A stretch of DNA of 64,000 nt from Mitosporidium daphniae (lineage: Eukaryota > Microsporidia), in assembly GCF_000760515.2 (NCBI RefSeq), contig NW_013546722.1:1-64000 (forward strand), in the 5' to 3' direction. A program made the position numbers and the translations under genes. The notes under the pieces were generated by a model that ran no database searches, was not told the origin of the DNA, and saw only the letters and a program-made list of their open reading frames with translations. Positions 1-9,998 of the stretch are shown here, piece by piece. Position 1 is the stretch's first letter. Every line of letters begins with the position of its first letter.

Positions 1-64
1 TTGTTTGCCTGTCAGCCGGTCTGCATCGGCCGATTCTCACAACGTGCCCCACATGGTGCCTCAA
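1..64. repeat. Left terminal inverted repeat
   Basis: This 64-bp arm is GC-richer than the interior and contains a CGGCCG core. It is the exact reverse complement of 3825-3888 and starts at the first base of the window. Confidence 0.9.
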
Positions 65-3000
65 TAAAATTTACCTCTAGCCTGTGTAAATTTTTTTTTT
101 GCCAAATAAATTTTTCGATATGATATCCGATTAAGTCCTCGGTCCTGCACCTAGGTTCAATTTTAGTCTTCGGGGCATTCCAGTCGTTGAGATGGCTAAT
201 ATCAACCGATAAAAAGTGTTTATTTGGTTCTGTTTCATAGTTATGTTTCGGGCCAAATAGCAACCCTAAAAAATAAAGGGAGCTATCATTGTATTGTATA
301 GCCTTTATTAACACAGGCTATGATAATAGGCCCGCTCTGTCGAAGATTTCAATAGTTAGGTTTGTTACCTTTTGAAGTTCATTTGGAGGCGAATTAAACT
401 TGACTGATTGTGGAAGGCATTCCTATATGTACTCAGAGAGATAAAATATAAAAAGTGTAATTGGCCAGGTGTATCAGAGGGATCAATTTTAACGAGTTTA
501 TAAAAATTATCCCTAACTCGAAAGTCATACTGAACTCGAGTCTTCCGCCGATGATGGGGCGATTATTTGTTGGCGCATCTCAATATGTTAAAATATTAAA
601 TCGACTCATTAACACTGAGTAGGAAGCCCAATTTGACAAGTATCACGGTGACTTGAAAGAAAATATCCGACTGACACTCACAAGAATGATATGGTGCATG
701 GTGCGTGTCCAGAATTACTACAAATTATTAAGAAATGTTCGAAAAGGCCAAAAATAAGCTCAGATTAATGATTCCAAAATATATTCGCATGGCATTAGTT
801 AATTAGCTTAAGCATTGGATTGCCCGTTCTTTCAACGCCTCGGAATCTCGGTTTTATCAGATTTTTGTTTTCGGAACCGTTTTCTCCATCAGACAGTTTT
901 TCTTGGAAAGGTTTTTCGCGAATAAATCGTTTAATGAGAAGTTTTCTTTTGCTTGAAAGTTCTCTTGACCCTCTATCACGATGAGTGTGGACGTTTCAGA
1001 GATATGCAAAAAGGACTCGGAGAAAGATTATAACAACACCTGCTATCAAAGAGCTTCTGGCCCAATAATTGAATATTGTTTCCTAAAAGATAACAATAGC
1101 CCCACGGTTACTACTACTTTCTGCCAATTCATGAAATTTAGACTTAAGAAAAGCGAATATTTATTTTTCTCGCTATAGAATTTCATACAGTATTCACTTT
1201 TGAGGTTGTTATAGCCGCTGTAGACAAGTTCTTGATATGTGAAACACAACAGATGCTCGTGATCTCGTAGAGGTTTTTTTATAGATATATTTTTTTGTAT
1301 TGACAGGCTATCTGATTCTTCCTCATTTATATATCCCATTAGTTCTTGATCTCTTTTAGCGAACCAAAAGCTCTCAATTAGAAATACAGTATCTCAGCAT
1401 GGGATTCCTTAGATATGTCTTGCACATCATCTTTTGCAAAAGGTAATTTTCTAACATTTCTTTTCTCATATTTTGTGACTTTAGCTAGACGCTTTTTAAA
1501 AGGGTTTAAGCTCATCTTATTTAGAAGAACTCCAAATAGCTTATTTTCAAATTTTATTATGACTTCTGTCCCTTGCCCTAACTTCTCGAGCAGTGTATAA
1601 TGATAAGATTTTTTGCAAATTTCAGTAAATTGAACCGACAAAAAAAATTACAATGAAAAGTATAAGAAATAAAAGCATTTCAATGCTGAGTGAAGTGGAG
1701 AGCTTATCTAAATTTTTTCCAGCATTTAGACTGTTTTAGACCAGAATATTAAATCCAATGATTGGTGAAATCGCAAATTAAACCCAAAAATTTTAATTAT
1801 CAGGTCGTCACATTTATGTGTGCTTTTGGCCAGATGATTACTTATATTCTGGATGCTTAAAAAATATGCCAGACTGATCAAGCATAAGGGTAAAATTTTT
1901 TTCTGATATGAGCAATTATATTGGCAATAGACTGATGCATTGGTAATCCATATAGCTTATAAACAAAGCAAGAAATTCCATTATTCGGGCTCGCTTCAAA
2001 TATGGGTAACCATATTTTCCAACAAAAATCTTGAAATCTTTTATTGAATGGATATGAATGTGATTGAGGTTTATTACTACTGCTGTTCAAAGGAAAAACC
2101 CTGCTTGGATAATAACCCTATTAGAACATCCAAGTTCTGCTTCAATTCATCAATTGCTACTGGCACAAGATATAGAAAACCGAGCTAAATGACGAATTTT
2201 TAATAAATATCCTCGGCAATATTTTAAGCGCCTATGGAAAATGGCCAGCTTGAAGAATAATCTCCTTTATCTAACCCCAGTAACTTGATTTAAGTCTGCT
2301 AGATGTTCACATAGTAACCATACGGTCGCTAAATCGAGTCTCTGTATTTGGTGCGTGATAGCTTTCGTCTAACTACATCTCTAATATTAAAATAAATTGA
2401 ATTTAGCCAACTAGATGCCTGCTTTTACAGGATATCCGGCCTAACTCGGCCTGTACCGATGCTAGATGTCGTTCAAGGCATCGATAAATGCCCCCCTTGA
2501 TCTAATGGAAGCTTGATTTCAACCCATAAGAATAAGCCATCGGAAAGATTCTCTAATAGGTTGCAATTAAATAGGGATATCAAATTTAACTAATCAAGTT
2601 GGATGAGATGGTAAGCTTCAGCCTCACCTTGACCCGTCAGCAATTCTTATTTTACCTTCATTCTACAAGATTTTATTAAGAAAAATTAGAGGTAAATGAA
2701 AACAAAAAATTTTGGTATAAAACTTGAGAGGAAAATAGCATAGTATTTTTGAACATACCGCCAATAGGTGCCTATATTAAATTTCAACAGCGAATTCTTC
2801 TTGTACGTGGAAAAAAGCCCCTCGGAAGGATGTCACATTTACCCCACTTTCCTTGAGGGCCATACATAGCGTCAATAAAACAAAAATACAGCAAGGGTCT
2901 TCATAAGTCATAAATATACGCTTTTATAAGCGCGGAAGAATACATTATGCGCTGCGCGCAATAAAAATATTGAATAGGTAATTCAATGCAGATCCAAATC

Positions 3001-3824
3001 AAATGAAAGAATGAAAATTGATTGTGTAATTTCTTGTCTTGATTTATTCGTGGTTTTCAAACCAGCAGAAAGAAAAAGAAAAACTAAAAAGGGTACCTAT
3101 GGATCCAATATCAACTCCAGTGTATTTGATATCAAGCTCTAGGATTCTATAAAGCATCTAAAAATGCGCTTCAGAAATATTTTTAAATGAGATGTGAATG
3201 TAAATTGCAGACAGGTCGCCAATAAACGAAATCGCTTAAAAGTGGTTGGGAAGATAATAATCAAGAGGCCTTTGGGTTAAAATAATTATAGAGATAAAAA
3301 TCTTGAAGCTTTATGTGCAATAACTATTTTAGGTAAGAATCTTTCTTTAAAAAAAGAATAAACCCAGATTTAAGTCCAAAAGACATAATTGCAAGTTGGT
3401 AGGTCTCAAAACAAAATAGAGACAAGAAATCAGTACAAAACATCAGAAAAGTTTATTAAAAATCTGAATATCCAAGATGAAGGCTAAGCATACATGTCCT
3501 TTCAGGGGCTTTACCAGCCACTTTAGTATTATTGGGCTATCGAGGGACATCACTAATAACAAAGGGGGCGGCTATGCTGGTAATTTCATTTTCGATTCTA
3601 AAGAACAAGCCATCGAATAATAAGACTGTAATATCAGAGAGAAAAAGGGAAATTAATCATCCACTGACAAAAAATATCACAGGGAAACGATGCGGTTGAG
3701 TACTAACTCTAACACAATCGTAGCCATAAGGCGATTAATACGATGGCTCTAAAACCATGAAACCTCAAATCAGCAATGCCAAGAAATCTCCTCTGCGACT
3801 TCAATGGATAAATTTTACCGAAAT

Positions 3825-3888
3825 TTGAGGCACCATGTGGGGCACGTTGTGAGAATCGGCCGATGCAGACCGGCTGACAGGCAAACAA
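3825..3888. repeat. Right terminal inverted repeat
   Basis: This is the exact reverse complement of bases 1-64. It ends 107 bp before the start codon of the Xrn-family gene, so the element sits next to, not inside, that gene. Confidence 0.9.
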
Positions 3889-3995
3889 GACCCTAGATGT
3901 TCAAAGTAAAATTAAATTTTACCCCTTAGGGTTACACCGGGCATAGTGCGTAATTGGGCGCTCAAATTTTCATTTTATCCACAACATAACATAAC

Positions 3996-6737
3996 ATGGG
4001 TGTACCCAAGCTTTTTAAATGGCTCAAAGATAGATATCCGCTGATCTCACAATCAGGTCTTGGGGCTTCTTTGAAATCATCAGGGATCTTGCCAGCAATT
4101 GATGACCTTTTCATTGATGCAAACTCTATCATTCATTCGTGCACACATCCAGAGTATGGGTCGCTACCCAAGTCTGAAGCTGAGATGTTTTACCGAATTG
4201 GAAAGGAGCTGGATACCATGGTTGCAATCGTTGCTCCTCGACGCATGTTTTTTGTTGCTGTCGACGGGGTCGCTCCTCGTGCAAAGCTCAATCAGCAGCG
4301 CTCGCGTAGATTCAGGGCAGCTGCAGAGGCCGCCACCAGCGCTGGCGCCGCCGCGACCACCAGCACGGCCAATGGAGATGCTCTGATTGCAGAAAAATTT
4401 GATCCAAATTCGATTACACCGGGCACGCCGTTTATGGCTCGTCTTTCTGCATTTCTGAGGTCTTTTCTTCAATCCAGGCTAAAGGAGGAACTTTATCCCC
4501 CCAAAGTAGTGTATTCTGGCCAAGAAATCCCTGGCGAGGGAGAACACAAAATTATGGATGAGATTAGGTCGCTCACTTCGCAAAAGACGCTCGGCCCAAT
4601 TTGCATTCATGGCCTTGATGCTGACCTTATCATGCTATCTTTAGCCTCACATCATCGCCAACTGGTTTTGTTGAGAGAACAGCGTCCATTTCTCCAGCGG
4701 TATGGGAGTTCCCTAAAAAAGGAGCGCCCGATGCCAGAAAGTCTTGGCGAAATGACCTTTGATGTGCTTCATATTTCCATCCTTAGAGATTACTTGAGGC
4801 TCGAGTTCTCGTGCTCAGCTGAAACCCAAAATTTAAACGAGGAGGAGGAAAAAAAAGTGGCGTCCGATTTTGTGGTGCTGGCAATGCTGGCGGGAAATGA
4901 TTTTGTGCCGCACCTCCCAGGGTTCCACATTGATAAGGGTTCACTGAGTTCATTGCTTGATGTGTATAAAAGCGTTCGAAAACCCGACGAGTATTTGACG
5001 TCACTAGAGTCTTCGCCTCATATTTCAAGCATCAACTGGGGCCTTTTAGCCCGAATTCTGACATCCAGTGGACAGGCATCGCCATCTTCATCGCCGCCTA
5101 TAAAGGCTGTTAGAGAGAATTCTCAACACGAGGCTGCAGAGACTTTTATGGACAACGCAGTCGCCCTCAAGGCAGATAGTTCTGGTGAAGAAGACTGCGC
5201 TGATGGATATAAAAATTACTATTCCCAAAAGCTCTCTCTCACCGATGAGCGGGCCCTGGAGCCTCTTTTTCTTTCATATGTCCGCATTCTTCTCTGGGCT
5301 TGGATATACTACTACAGGGGTCTTGATTCGTGGGCTGTATTCTACCCATATCACTACGCACCACTTGGTGGCGACATTGGGGCGTGGCTTGAAAAAGGTG
5401 GCCCACTTGCACACGACATGCTGGTCCCGGCACAGCTTTGGGGCATTTCAAACGGCACTCCATTGAGACCGTTGGAGCAGCTTTTGGCAGTACTTCCGAT
5501 AGCCTCTGGGGCTACCCTTTTACCGCAGCCTCTTTTTGATCTTATGAGTTCTGAAGCGTTGGCAGAGTGGTATCCCCTTACGTTTGCGATTGATGTGAAT
5601 GAAAAAACTCGCTCTTGGGAACACATTGTTCTCATACCGTTTATTGACGAAAAGAAGCTCCTTAGCGCTGTCCGAGGTGTGGAAAACAAACTGACGCCCC
5701 AGGAAAAGGCTTTCAATCGACAGTATTCACAGCCTTTTATTTGGAACAAGGGAATAAATCATCCGGCCGCAAGATGTTGTGATCCGTCTTTGTGGCCTTC
5801 ACTGTTCGTGAAAAATACCGTTTTTTCCGGCTCCACATGGGGGAGAATGAGTCCCCGTCGACTTTCACCTTCTCTTCAGCTTTGCCTTTGCGGTGCCTTT
5901 TCCCTGGAAGATGGTGGACAATATTGCATTCAATGTCTTTTAAACCAAATCAAAAAAGGCTCTCTTTTTAGCAATTGGCCATATCATTTGCATCCGCTCT
6001 CATTGGCACCGATGAATGAAACGCATTTGCGTGTGTTTGGACTGACCGATGGGAAGGAAATATTCTATGACAGTGACGGGGTTCGACGAAGAGACCTGAG
6101 CATGGCGGAGTTGGATCTTTTCTCGCTGGCACGGCGTGTATTTAATATGAAATCGACCAAAATCGCATCGGCATTTTCCAATGACATTGATCCTGGTCTT
6201 TATTTCTTTGGACGGGTCGAAAGAGGCAACAATGATGCGCAGGGCTCCCGAAATCTTTCCGTCAATGGGGTAGTTATGAGGACAGGGAAAGACTTTTTTA
6301 TCATTCCGCCAGCTTTGTGTGTTAACTTGAAAACCCCATCGTGCGCACATGTCAATTATATTTGGAAAAAAGAGAAAACAAGTGGTACCAACCCCTCTAA
6401 TAAGCTGCCAACGGCTAGTTCTAACCCATATGACTACTTTGTAAAATCGTCAACCGCACCAAACGGCCCCAACACCACGCCTGTGAAGATGATACCTGAG
6501 GTTGAGGAAAATCCTCACATCAAGCAGCATGATAGAAAGGCACGCAGCCCCGAATATAAACTTACCAGAAAGGCAGTCAATGCATCTGATCTAGAGGCCA
6601 AATTATTGGGGCTTTCCATGCAGGGCCCGAGGGAAACGCCACCCCCCAGACAGCCTCGAAAGGACAAAAAAGACTATTTATGTGAAAATTTAAAAACGGC
6701 TCTTGGAATCAGCTCATGTAAACGGAACCACAAATGA
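3996..6737 (+). CDS. RAT1: 5'-3' exoribonuclease, Rat1/Xrn2-like
   Basis: This single-exon gene encodes 913 aa. The N-terminus MGVPKLFKWLKDRYP is the Xrn signature. The catalytic core follows, with DANSIIHSCTHPE, VDGVAPRAKLNQQRSRRFRAA, SGQEIPGEGEHKI, HGLDADLIML and LAGNDFVPHLP, which supply the acidic metal-binding residues. FYPYHYAPLGGDI closes the conserved second region. The CTHPE and NQQRSRRFRAA wording and the length near 0.9-1 kb of codons favour nuclear Rat1/Xrn2 over the longer cytoplasmic Xrn1, but FFVAVDG is Xrn1-like, so the subtype is not certain. Xrn2 degrades uncapped RNA for transcription termination and rRNA maturation. The C-terminal 120 residues are basic and low in complexity. 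Confidence 0.9.
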   Translation: MGVPKLFKWLKDRYPLISQSGLGASLKSSGILPAIDDLFIDANSIIHSCTHPEYGSLPKSEAEMFYRIGKELDTMVAIVAPRRMFFVAVDGVAPRAKLNQQRSRRFRAAAEAATSAGAAATTSTANGDALIAEKFDPNSITPGTPFMARLSAFLRSFLQSRLKEELYPPKVVYSGQEIPGEGEHKIMDEIRSLTSQKTLGPICIHGLDADLIMLSLASHHRQLVLLREQRPFLQRYGSSLKKERPMPESLGEMTFDVLHISILRDYLRLEFSCSAETQNLNEEEEKKVASDFVVLAMLAGNDFVPHLPGFHIDKGSLSSLLDVYKSVRKPDEYLTSLESSPHISSINWGLLARILTSSGQASPSSSPPIKAVRENSQHEAAETFMDNAVALKADSSGEEDCADGYKNYYSQKLSLTDERALEPLFLSYVRILLWAWIYYYRGLDSWAVFYPYHYAPLGGDIGAWLEKGGPLAHDMLVPAQLWGISNGTPLRPLEQLLAVLPIASGATLLPQPLFDLMSSEALAEWYPLTFAIDVNEKTRSWEHIVLIPFIDEKKLLSAVRGVENKLTPQEKAFNRQYSQPFIWNKGINHPAARCCDPSLWPSLFVKNTVFSGSTWGRMSPRRLSPSLQLCLCGAFSLEDGGQYCIQCLLNQIKKGSLFSNWPYHLHPLSLAPMNETHLRVFGLTDGKEIFYDSDGVRRRDLSMAELDLFSLARRVFNMKSTKIASAFSNDIDPGLYFFGRVERGNNDAQGSRNLSVNGVVMRTGKDFFIIPPALCVNLKTPSCAHVNYIWKKEKTSGTNPSNKLPTASSNPYDYFVKSSTAPNGPNTTPVKMIPEVEENPHIKQHDRKARSPEYKLTRKAVNASDLEAKLLGLSMQGPRETPPPRQPRKDKKDYLCENLKTALGISSCKRNHK

Positions 6738-7012
6738 TTTTCTCTGCTGACACAAATCGAATAATTAAAATAGATGTTTATTTGGCTTCGCTCCGTTCCG
6801 TTCCGCTGCGCTGCGCTCCGTTTCGTTTGATTTGGGTTCGATTGGATTGGATTGAAATTTAATTAGTAAATTTTAAGGAACATAAATTTTATATTCTTGA
6901 CATGTAAGTCCAAAACCTAATATCTCCTGCCCCATTGTATTCCCCACCATGCAGCTTTTCATCTGTCCCTTGGGCATTTCTCACTCTCCCCTAGCGAGGA
7001 CGTCTGTTTCAA
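6738..7012. other. Intergenic spacer with low-complexity tract
   Basis: No gene is seen. Around 6785-6855 there is a degenerate simple-sequence patch built from CCGTT/GCGCT and then GATTG units. AATAAT-type A/T sequence follows the exonuclease stop codon. Confidence 0.6.
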
Positions 7013-7453
7013 ATGTCATCAGAAGGAGATGTTTCCATTGAAATGAGTGTTGTCGAGACAACGGTCTCTGCCGAAATAATTTCATCCATGAGCATTGAGG
7101 AGGCTTTGGTTGCCGTCCTTAGGCAATCGCGCATCCACAATGGCCTTGCCCGTGGACTCCGTGAATGTGTTAAAGCACTTGATCGCGGAACTGCACATCT
7201 TTGCATTTTGGCAGAAAGCTGCGACGAAGCCGGATATGTCAAGCTTATTACTGCGCTTTGTGCCGAGCACTCCATCGATCTTATCAAGGTCCCGGATGGC
7301 AAGAAGCTTGGAGAATGGGTTGGGCTTTGCAAGTATGACGACAACGGGGTTGCACAGAAGATTGTCTCGTGCTCGTCCGCTGTGATTCGTCAGTTTGGTG
7401 AAGAAAGCGAGGCAATGCATGTGCTAGTTCAGCACCTCAAGGGCCGCAACTGA
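7013..7453 (+). CDS. RPS12: 40S ribosomal protein eS12
   Basis: This single-exon gene encodes 146 aa of the L7Ae/L30e/S12e fold. Recognisable eS12 blocks are ALDRGTAHLCILAESCDE, ALCAEHSIDLIKVPDGKKLG and WVGLCKYDDNG. The length is close to the usual 130-145 aa. It is a structural component of the small ribosomal subunit. The start ATG at 7013 is the first in frame and gives a short acidic extension typical of the family. It lies on the same strand as the Rat1 gene upstream and Utp11 downstream. Confidence 0.95.
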   Translation: MSSEGDVSIEMSVVETTVSAEIISSMSIEEALVAVLRQSRIHNGLARGLRECVKALDRGTAHLCILAESCDEAGYVKLITALCAEHSIDLIKVPDGKKLGEWVGLCKYDDNGVAQKIVSCSSAVIRQFGEESEAMHVLVQHLKGRN

Positions 7454-7665
7454 AGAAAAAGATGATATGCTTTAATTAAATGATTTGTCATTCGATTTCC
7501 AAGGTGTGCCATAGATTTCCAAGACTTCCATGTTGGGGCATTGAAAGTATGGTTCCAAAGCGTGCATGGCAGCTGCTTGATACGATCTGCCTTGGCATGG
7601 CGGTTTGATTGGCTGGGTGCCAAATCGATGTAATTTTGAATTTAATTTAAATTTGTGACGCACTA

Positions 7666-8625
7666 ATGAATGCCACGTTCCGAAAGGCAGCACCCAGACG
7701 AACTCACCGCGAGCGATGTGCCCCCGCAGACCGGTCGCGATTTGGTATTCTCGAGAGACACAAAGACTACAAGCAGCGTGCAAAAAGCTACCACCTTAAA
7801 GCCAAACGGCTCAATGCCATGAAGCAAGCAGCTCGTTTCAAAAATCCAGATGAGTTCTATTTTGCCATGCAGAGATCAAAGATCATCGTATGTTTGGCAG
7901 TTTTATGGCTTTAGGATGGCCGGCACAAAAACGAGGGTCACACTGATGCTGCAGGCTGTGCCCCGGAAATACCTGCTGATTTGAAGTCTCTGATGGAGAG
8001 CCAGTCGATCTCGTTTGTACAAAACCATCTGCTGATGAATTCAAGGGTTTTTGCTTACATTTTTGCTTAACCTTTAGCAAATCGACAAGCTGCAAAAGTC
8101 CAGAATGCTTCCAGTTGCGCCATTGCAGCATATTTGCTTTGACGACGACGAATGTGGGGATCAGATGCACTTTATCAAGCCCGAGCTCGCGCACATTGCG
8201 AAGCCAGGTTTGGAGAGCATGGACCCCAATCGACCGGCATGTGTATTGGATCCTGCTCAAAGCCATGGAAAGATGGGTTCCTTTGACGATGCCGACAGAG
8301 CGGAAGAACTAGTACCACCACCAACACCCTTGTCATCGCCGTCATCTGCTGTTGATGATCTGTTTGCTTTTCCGGATTTCGAGCAAGACGGAAGGGAACC
8401 AATTGCTATACACATGGCGGTATCTCGAGAAAACAGGGAGCTGAATGCACGCCTTGTTCGCCAAGAGGCGCTGGGCCGGGTGGCCCAGAAAATGCGCACT
8501 CGAAGGCTTGCATCGGTATGTGGTTATGATGTTTATTTTGCTAGTGCAAGGAGAGAAAGGAAAAGGTAGGAACCACCACATGTGGAGCTCCGGTCTTCAA
8601 GTTTGCCCAGGTTCGGAAGCGGTAG
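7666..8625 (+). CDS. UTP11: U3 snoRNA-associated protein Utp11 (4 exons)
   Basis: The exons are 7666-7887, 7915-8046, 8078-8515 and 8545-8625, with introns of 27, 31 and 29 nt. They encode about 270 aa. The N-terminus has the Utp11 hallmark RTHRERCAPADRSRFGILER followed by HKDYKQRAKSYH and NPDEFYFAM. Exon 2/3 gives ISFVQNHLLMNSRQIDKLQ, and the last exon ends GAPVFKFAQVRKR, matching the family's conserved basic tail. The middle of exon 3 is a longer, serine/proline-rich insertion than in yeast or human. Utp11 is part of the small-subunit processome for 18S rRNA maturation in the nucleolus. The exon joins rest on frame and family continuity. Confidence 0.88.
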
Positions 8626-9019
8626 GCTGGTCCGAGGAACACGGTGGCCACACCGGCGATGGACATGTTGTGGCCCCAACGCAACGAAACACCCCGGTTG
8701 CTGCCGCTCCTCCTCGTACTCCTCCTAACCCAACTCGATCCGGACCAGCAGGCTCTGCCTCAATGCGCCATCCAACGCCAGCTGAATAAAATCTATCAAT
8801 CATTTGCACGTCAATAGTACCTGAATTCAGAGGTCCTTCATTTAAGACTACTAAAAGACGATCACTAGGCACTCTTCTATGACTGTCAACTTTGGCTATA
8901 TGGCAAGCCTTTGTATTGTATTGTATTGTATTGTATTCAAGAGCCACATCTCGCAACCGGGCTTCTTAATTGTGCTGAAGTAATTTCAAGCCTAGGGTTA
9001 GGTTTTTATAATTGAAAAT
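8626..9019. other. Spacer with GC-rich patch and TTGTA microsatellite
   Basis: No recognised gene lies here. Bases about 8630-8775 are unusually GC-rich for this region. An ATG near 8661 opens a frame of roughly 50 codons with a leucine-rich stretch (LLPLLLVLLL), but it resembles no known family. Bases about 8909-8937 hold a short tandem run of TTGTA. A frame on the opposite strand is also open here and is equally unconvincing. Confidence 0.4.
8909..8937. repeat. Short (TTGTA)n microsatellite
   Basis: About five to six tandem copies of the pentamer TTGTA are seen directly, in a non-coding spacer. Confidence 0.8.
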
Positions 9020-9311
9020 ATGGTAAGATATCCTCGGGTTTGGGATACCCATCCTTTTCTTTCCTTTGGGCTTCCTTTTTTGTCAATGGTTGTTGGTGGC
9101 ACGCATCTTCTTGCATATTTTCTTGAGGCTTCATATGAGGAAAAAGCAAGAAGACAAGAAGGATTTGGGAAATTAGCAGAAAAACGAAAAAGCATCCCGC
9201 TCTCAGAGTCCCTCGAAGTAAGTTTACTCGTCTAATGGTTAGTCATTGAGGGTGTCTGTTCCTGTAGATGACGACTATGAAATGGTAAAAAGGCCACCAT
9301 ACCTATATTGA
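9020..9311 (+). CDS. COX16: Cytochrome c oxidase assembly protein Cox16 (2 exons)
   Basis: The exons are 9020-9217 and 9243-9311, separated by a 25-nt intron, and encode 88 aa. The block HPFLSFGLPFLSMVVGGTHL is the single membrane span and GLPxL...VVGG signature of Cox16. A charged helix (EEKARRQEGFGKL) follows, and the second exon supplies DDDYEMVKRPPY, resembling the family's D-W/Y-E..R.P end. Cox16 sits in the mitochondrial inner membrane and helps insert the copper centre of Cox2. Its presence implies respiratory complex IV. The protein is slightly shorter than human Cox16 (106 aa). Confidence 0.72.
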
Positions 9312-9479
9312 TGTTAAAATAAAAGTATTATAAGGGCATGTTAAAGCCAGTTTCCATCATACTGGCCCGCTGTCTTTTGGCCATCTACTTGGCATTTTGG
9401 CGGAGCAAGGCCAATTTTCTGACTATTTGGTCAATAAAGCCATCATAAATGATCGGAAAGATTAAATTTATTGTCGAAT

Positions 9480-9881
9480 TTACATATGTCTGAGGGGTGT
9501 ATCGCCGGAGTACGTTGAGGAGCTTGAGGGTGTGGATGAACCAAGGATTGGGGCATATTTTTGCCGAAGCAATGCAATCTGTTCCCGTTTCTTTTCCATA
9601 TCCATTTTCTTCAATTGCTTGATGGGCTGATAATACAACACAATCAGATATCTCCCCTGCACATTGAAGCCAGAAAGATGTTCACATGCATTTTTAGCAT
9701 CAAAAATATCTTCGTAAACGACATACGCCGTTCCTCTAGTCTCTTTTTCAGAACCGATTCTGATCTGCCTAATCGTTCCGTATTTTCCAAAAAGATCGAA
9801 AAGGTCTTCGGCTGAAATTTTGAAGGGAAGGTTGCGTACAAACAAAATCCGGTTAACCTCAGGAGACAGGCACACCGACAT
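9480..9881 (-). CDS. SF3B6: Splicing factor SF3B6 (p14)
   Basis: One exon encodes about 133 aa. The RRM is almost identical to human p14 over [53 protein letters not shown] and [17 protein letters not shown]. This subunit of the U2 snRNP SF3b complex contacts the branch-point adenosine. I chose the ATG at 9881 because the codons upstream of it lack another ATG before a stop. The serine-rich C-terminal tail is extra. The downstream convergent neighbour is Cox16. Confidence 0.95.
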   Translation of the reverse strand: MSVCLSPEVNRILFVRNLPFKISAEDLFDLFGKYGTIRQIRIGSEKETRGTAYVVYEDIFDAKNACEHLSGFNVQGRYLIVLYYQPIKQLKKMDMEKKREQIALLRQKYAPILGSSTPSSSSTYSGDTPLRHM

Positions 9882-9998
9882 CAACAACTTGTAAAATCGA
9901 TGTAAACTTCAATTTAAACTTTCGCTAAGTTAAAATTTAAAGTTGTATTTTATTATCCATTTTCAAATAAATTAGCTCTACAAAATATGTAATTGTTA

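Larger units (their letters stand above)
1..3888. mobile_element. Putative non-coding DNA element bounded by 64-bp terminal inverted repeats
   Basis: Bases 1-64 and 3825-3888 are perfect inverted copies of each other, and similarity continues weakly inward as a shared TAAAATTTA stretch. The 3.8 kb between them is markedly richer in A/T than the neighbouring genes and has stops in all frames. The longest frames (about 65-100 codons) match no family I recognise, and there is no visible transposase catalytic motif. This looks like a non-autonomous or decayed TIR DNA transposon. Because the left arm begins exactly at base 1, a target-site duplication cannot be tested, and a contig end formed at an inverted repeat is an alternative. 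Confidence 0.5.

Noticed and set aside
1046-1641. Minus-strand frames inside the TIR block, one with LLEKLGQGTEVIIKFE resembling a kinase glycine loop
   Set aside because: The match is only a few residues, no other kinase motif follows, and the region is AT-rich with many stops.
981-1641. Similar starts MSVDVSEICKK (plus) and MSVQFTEICKK (minus) suggesting an internal inverted duplication
   Set aside because: DNA similarity is weak and stops after about 11 codons; probably chance.
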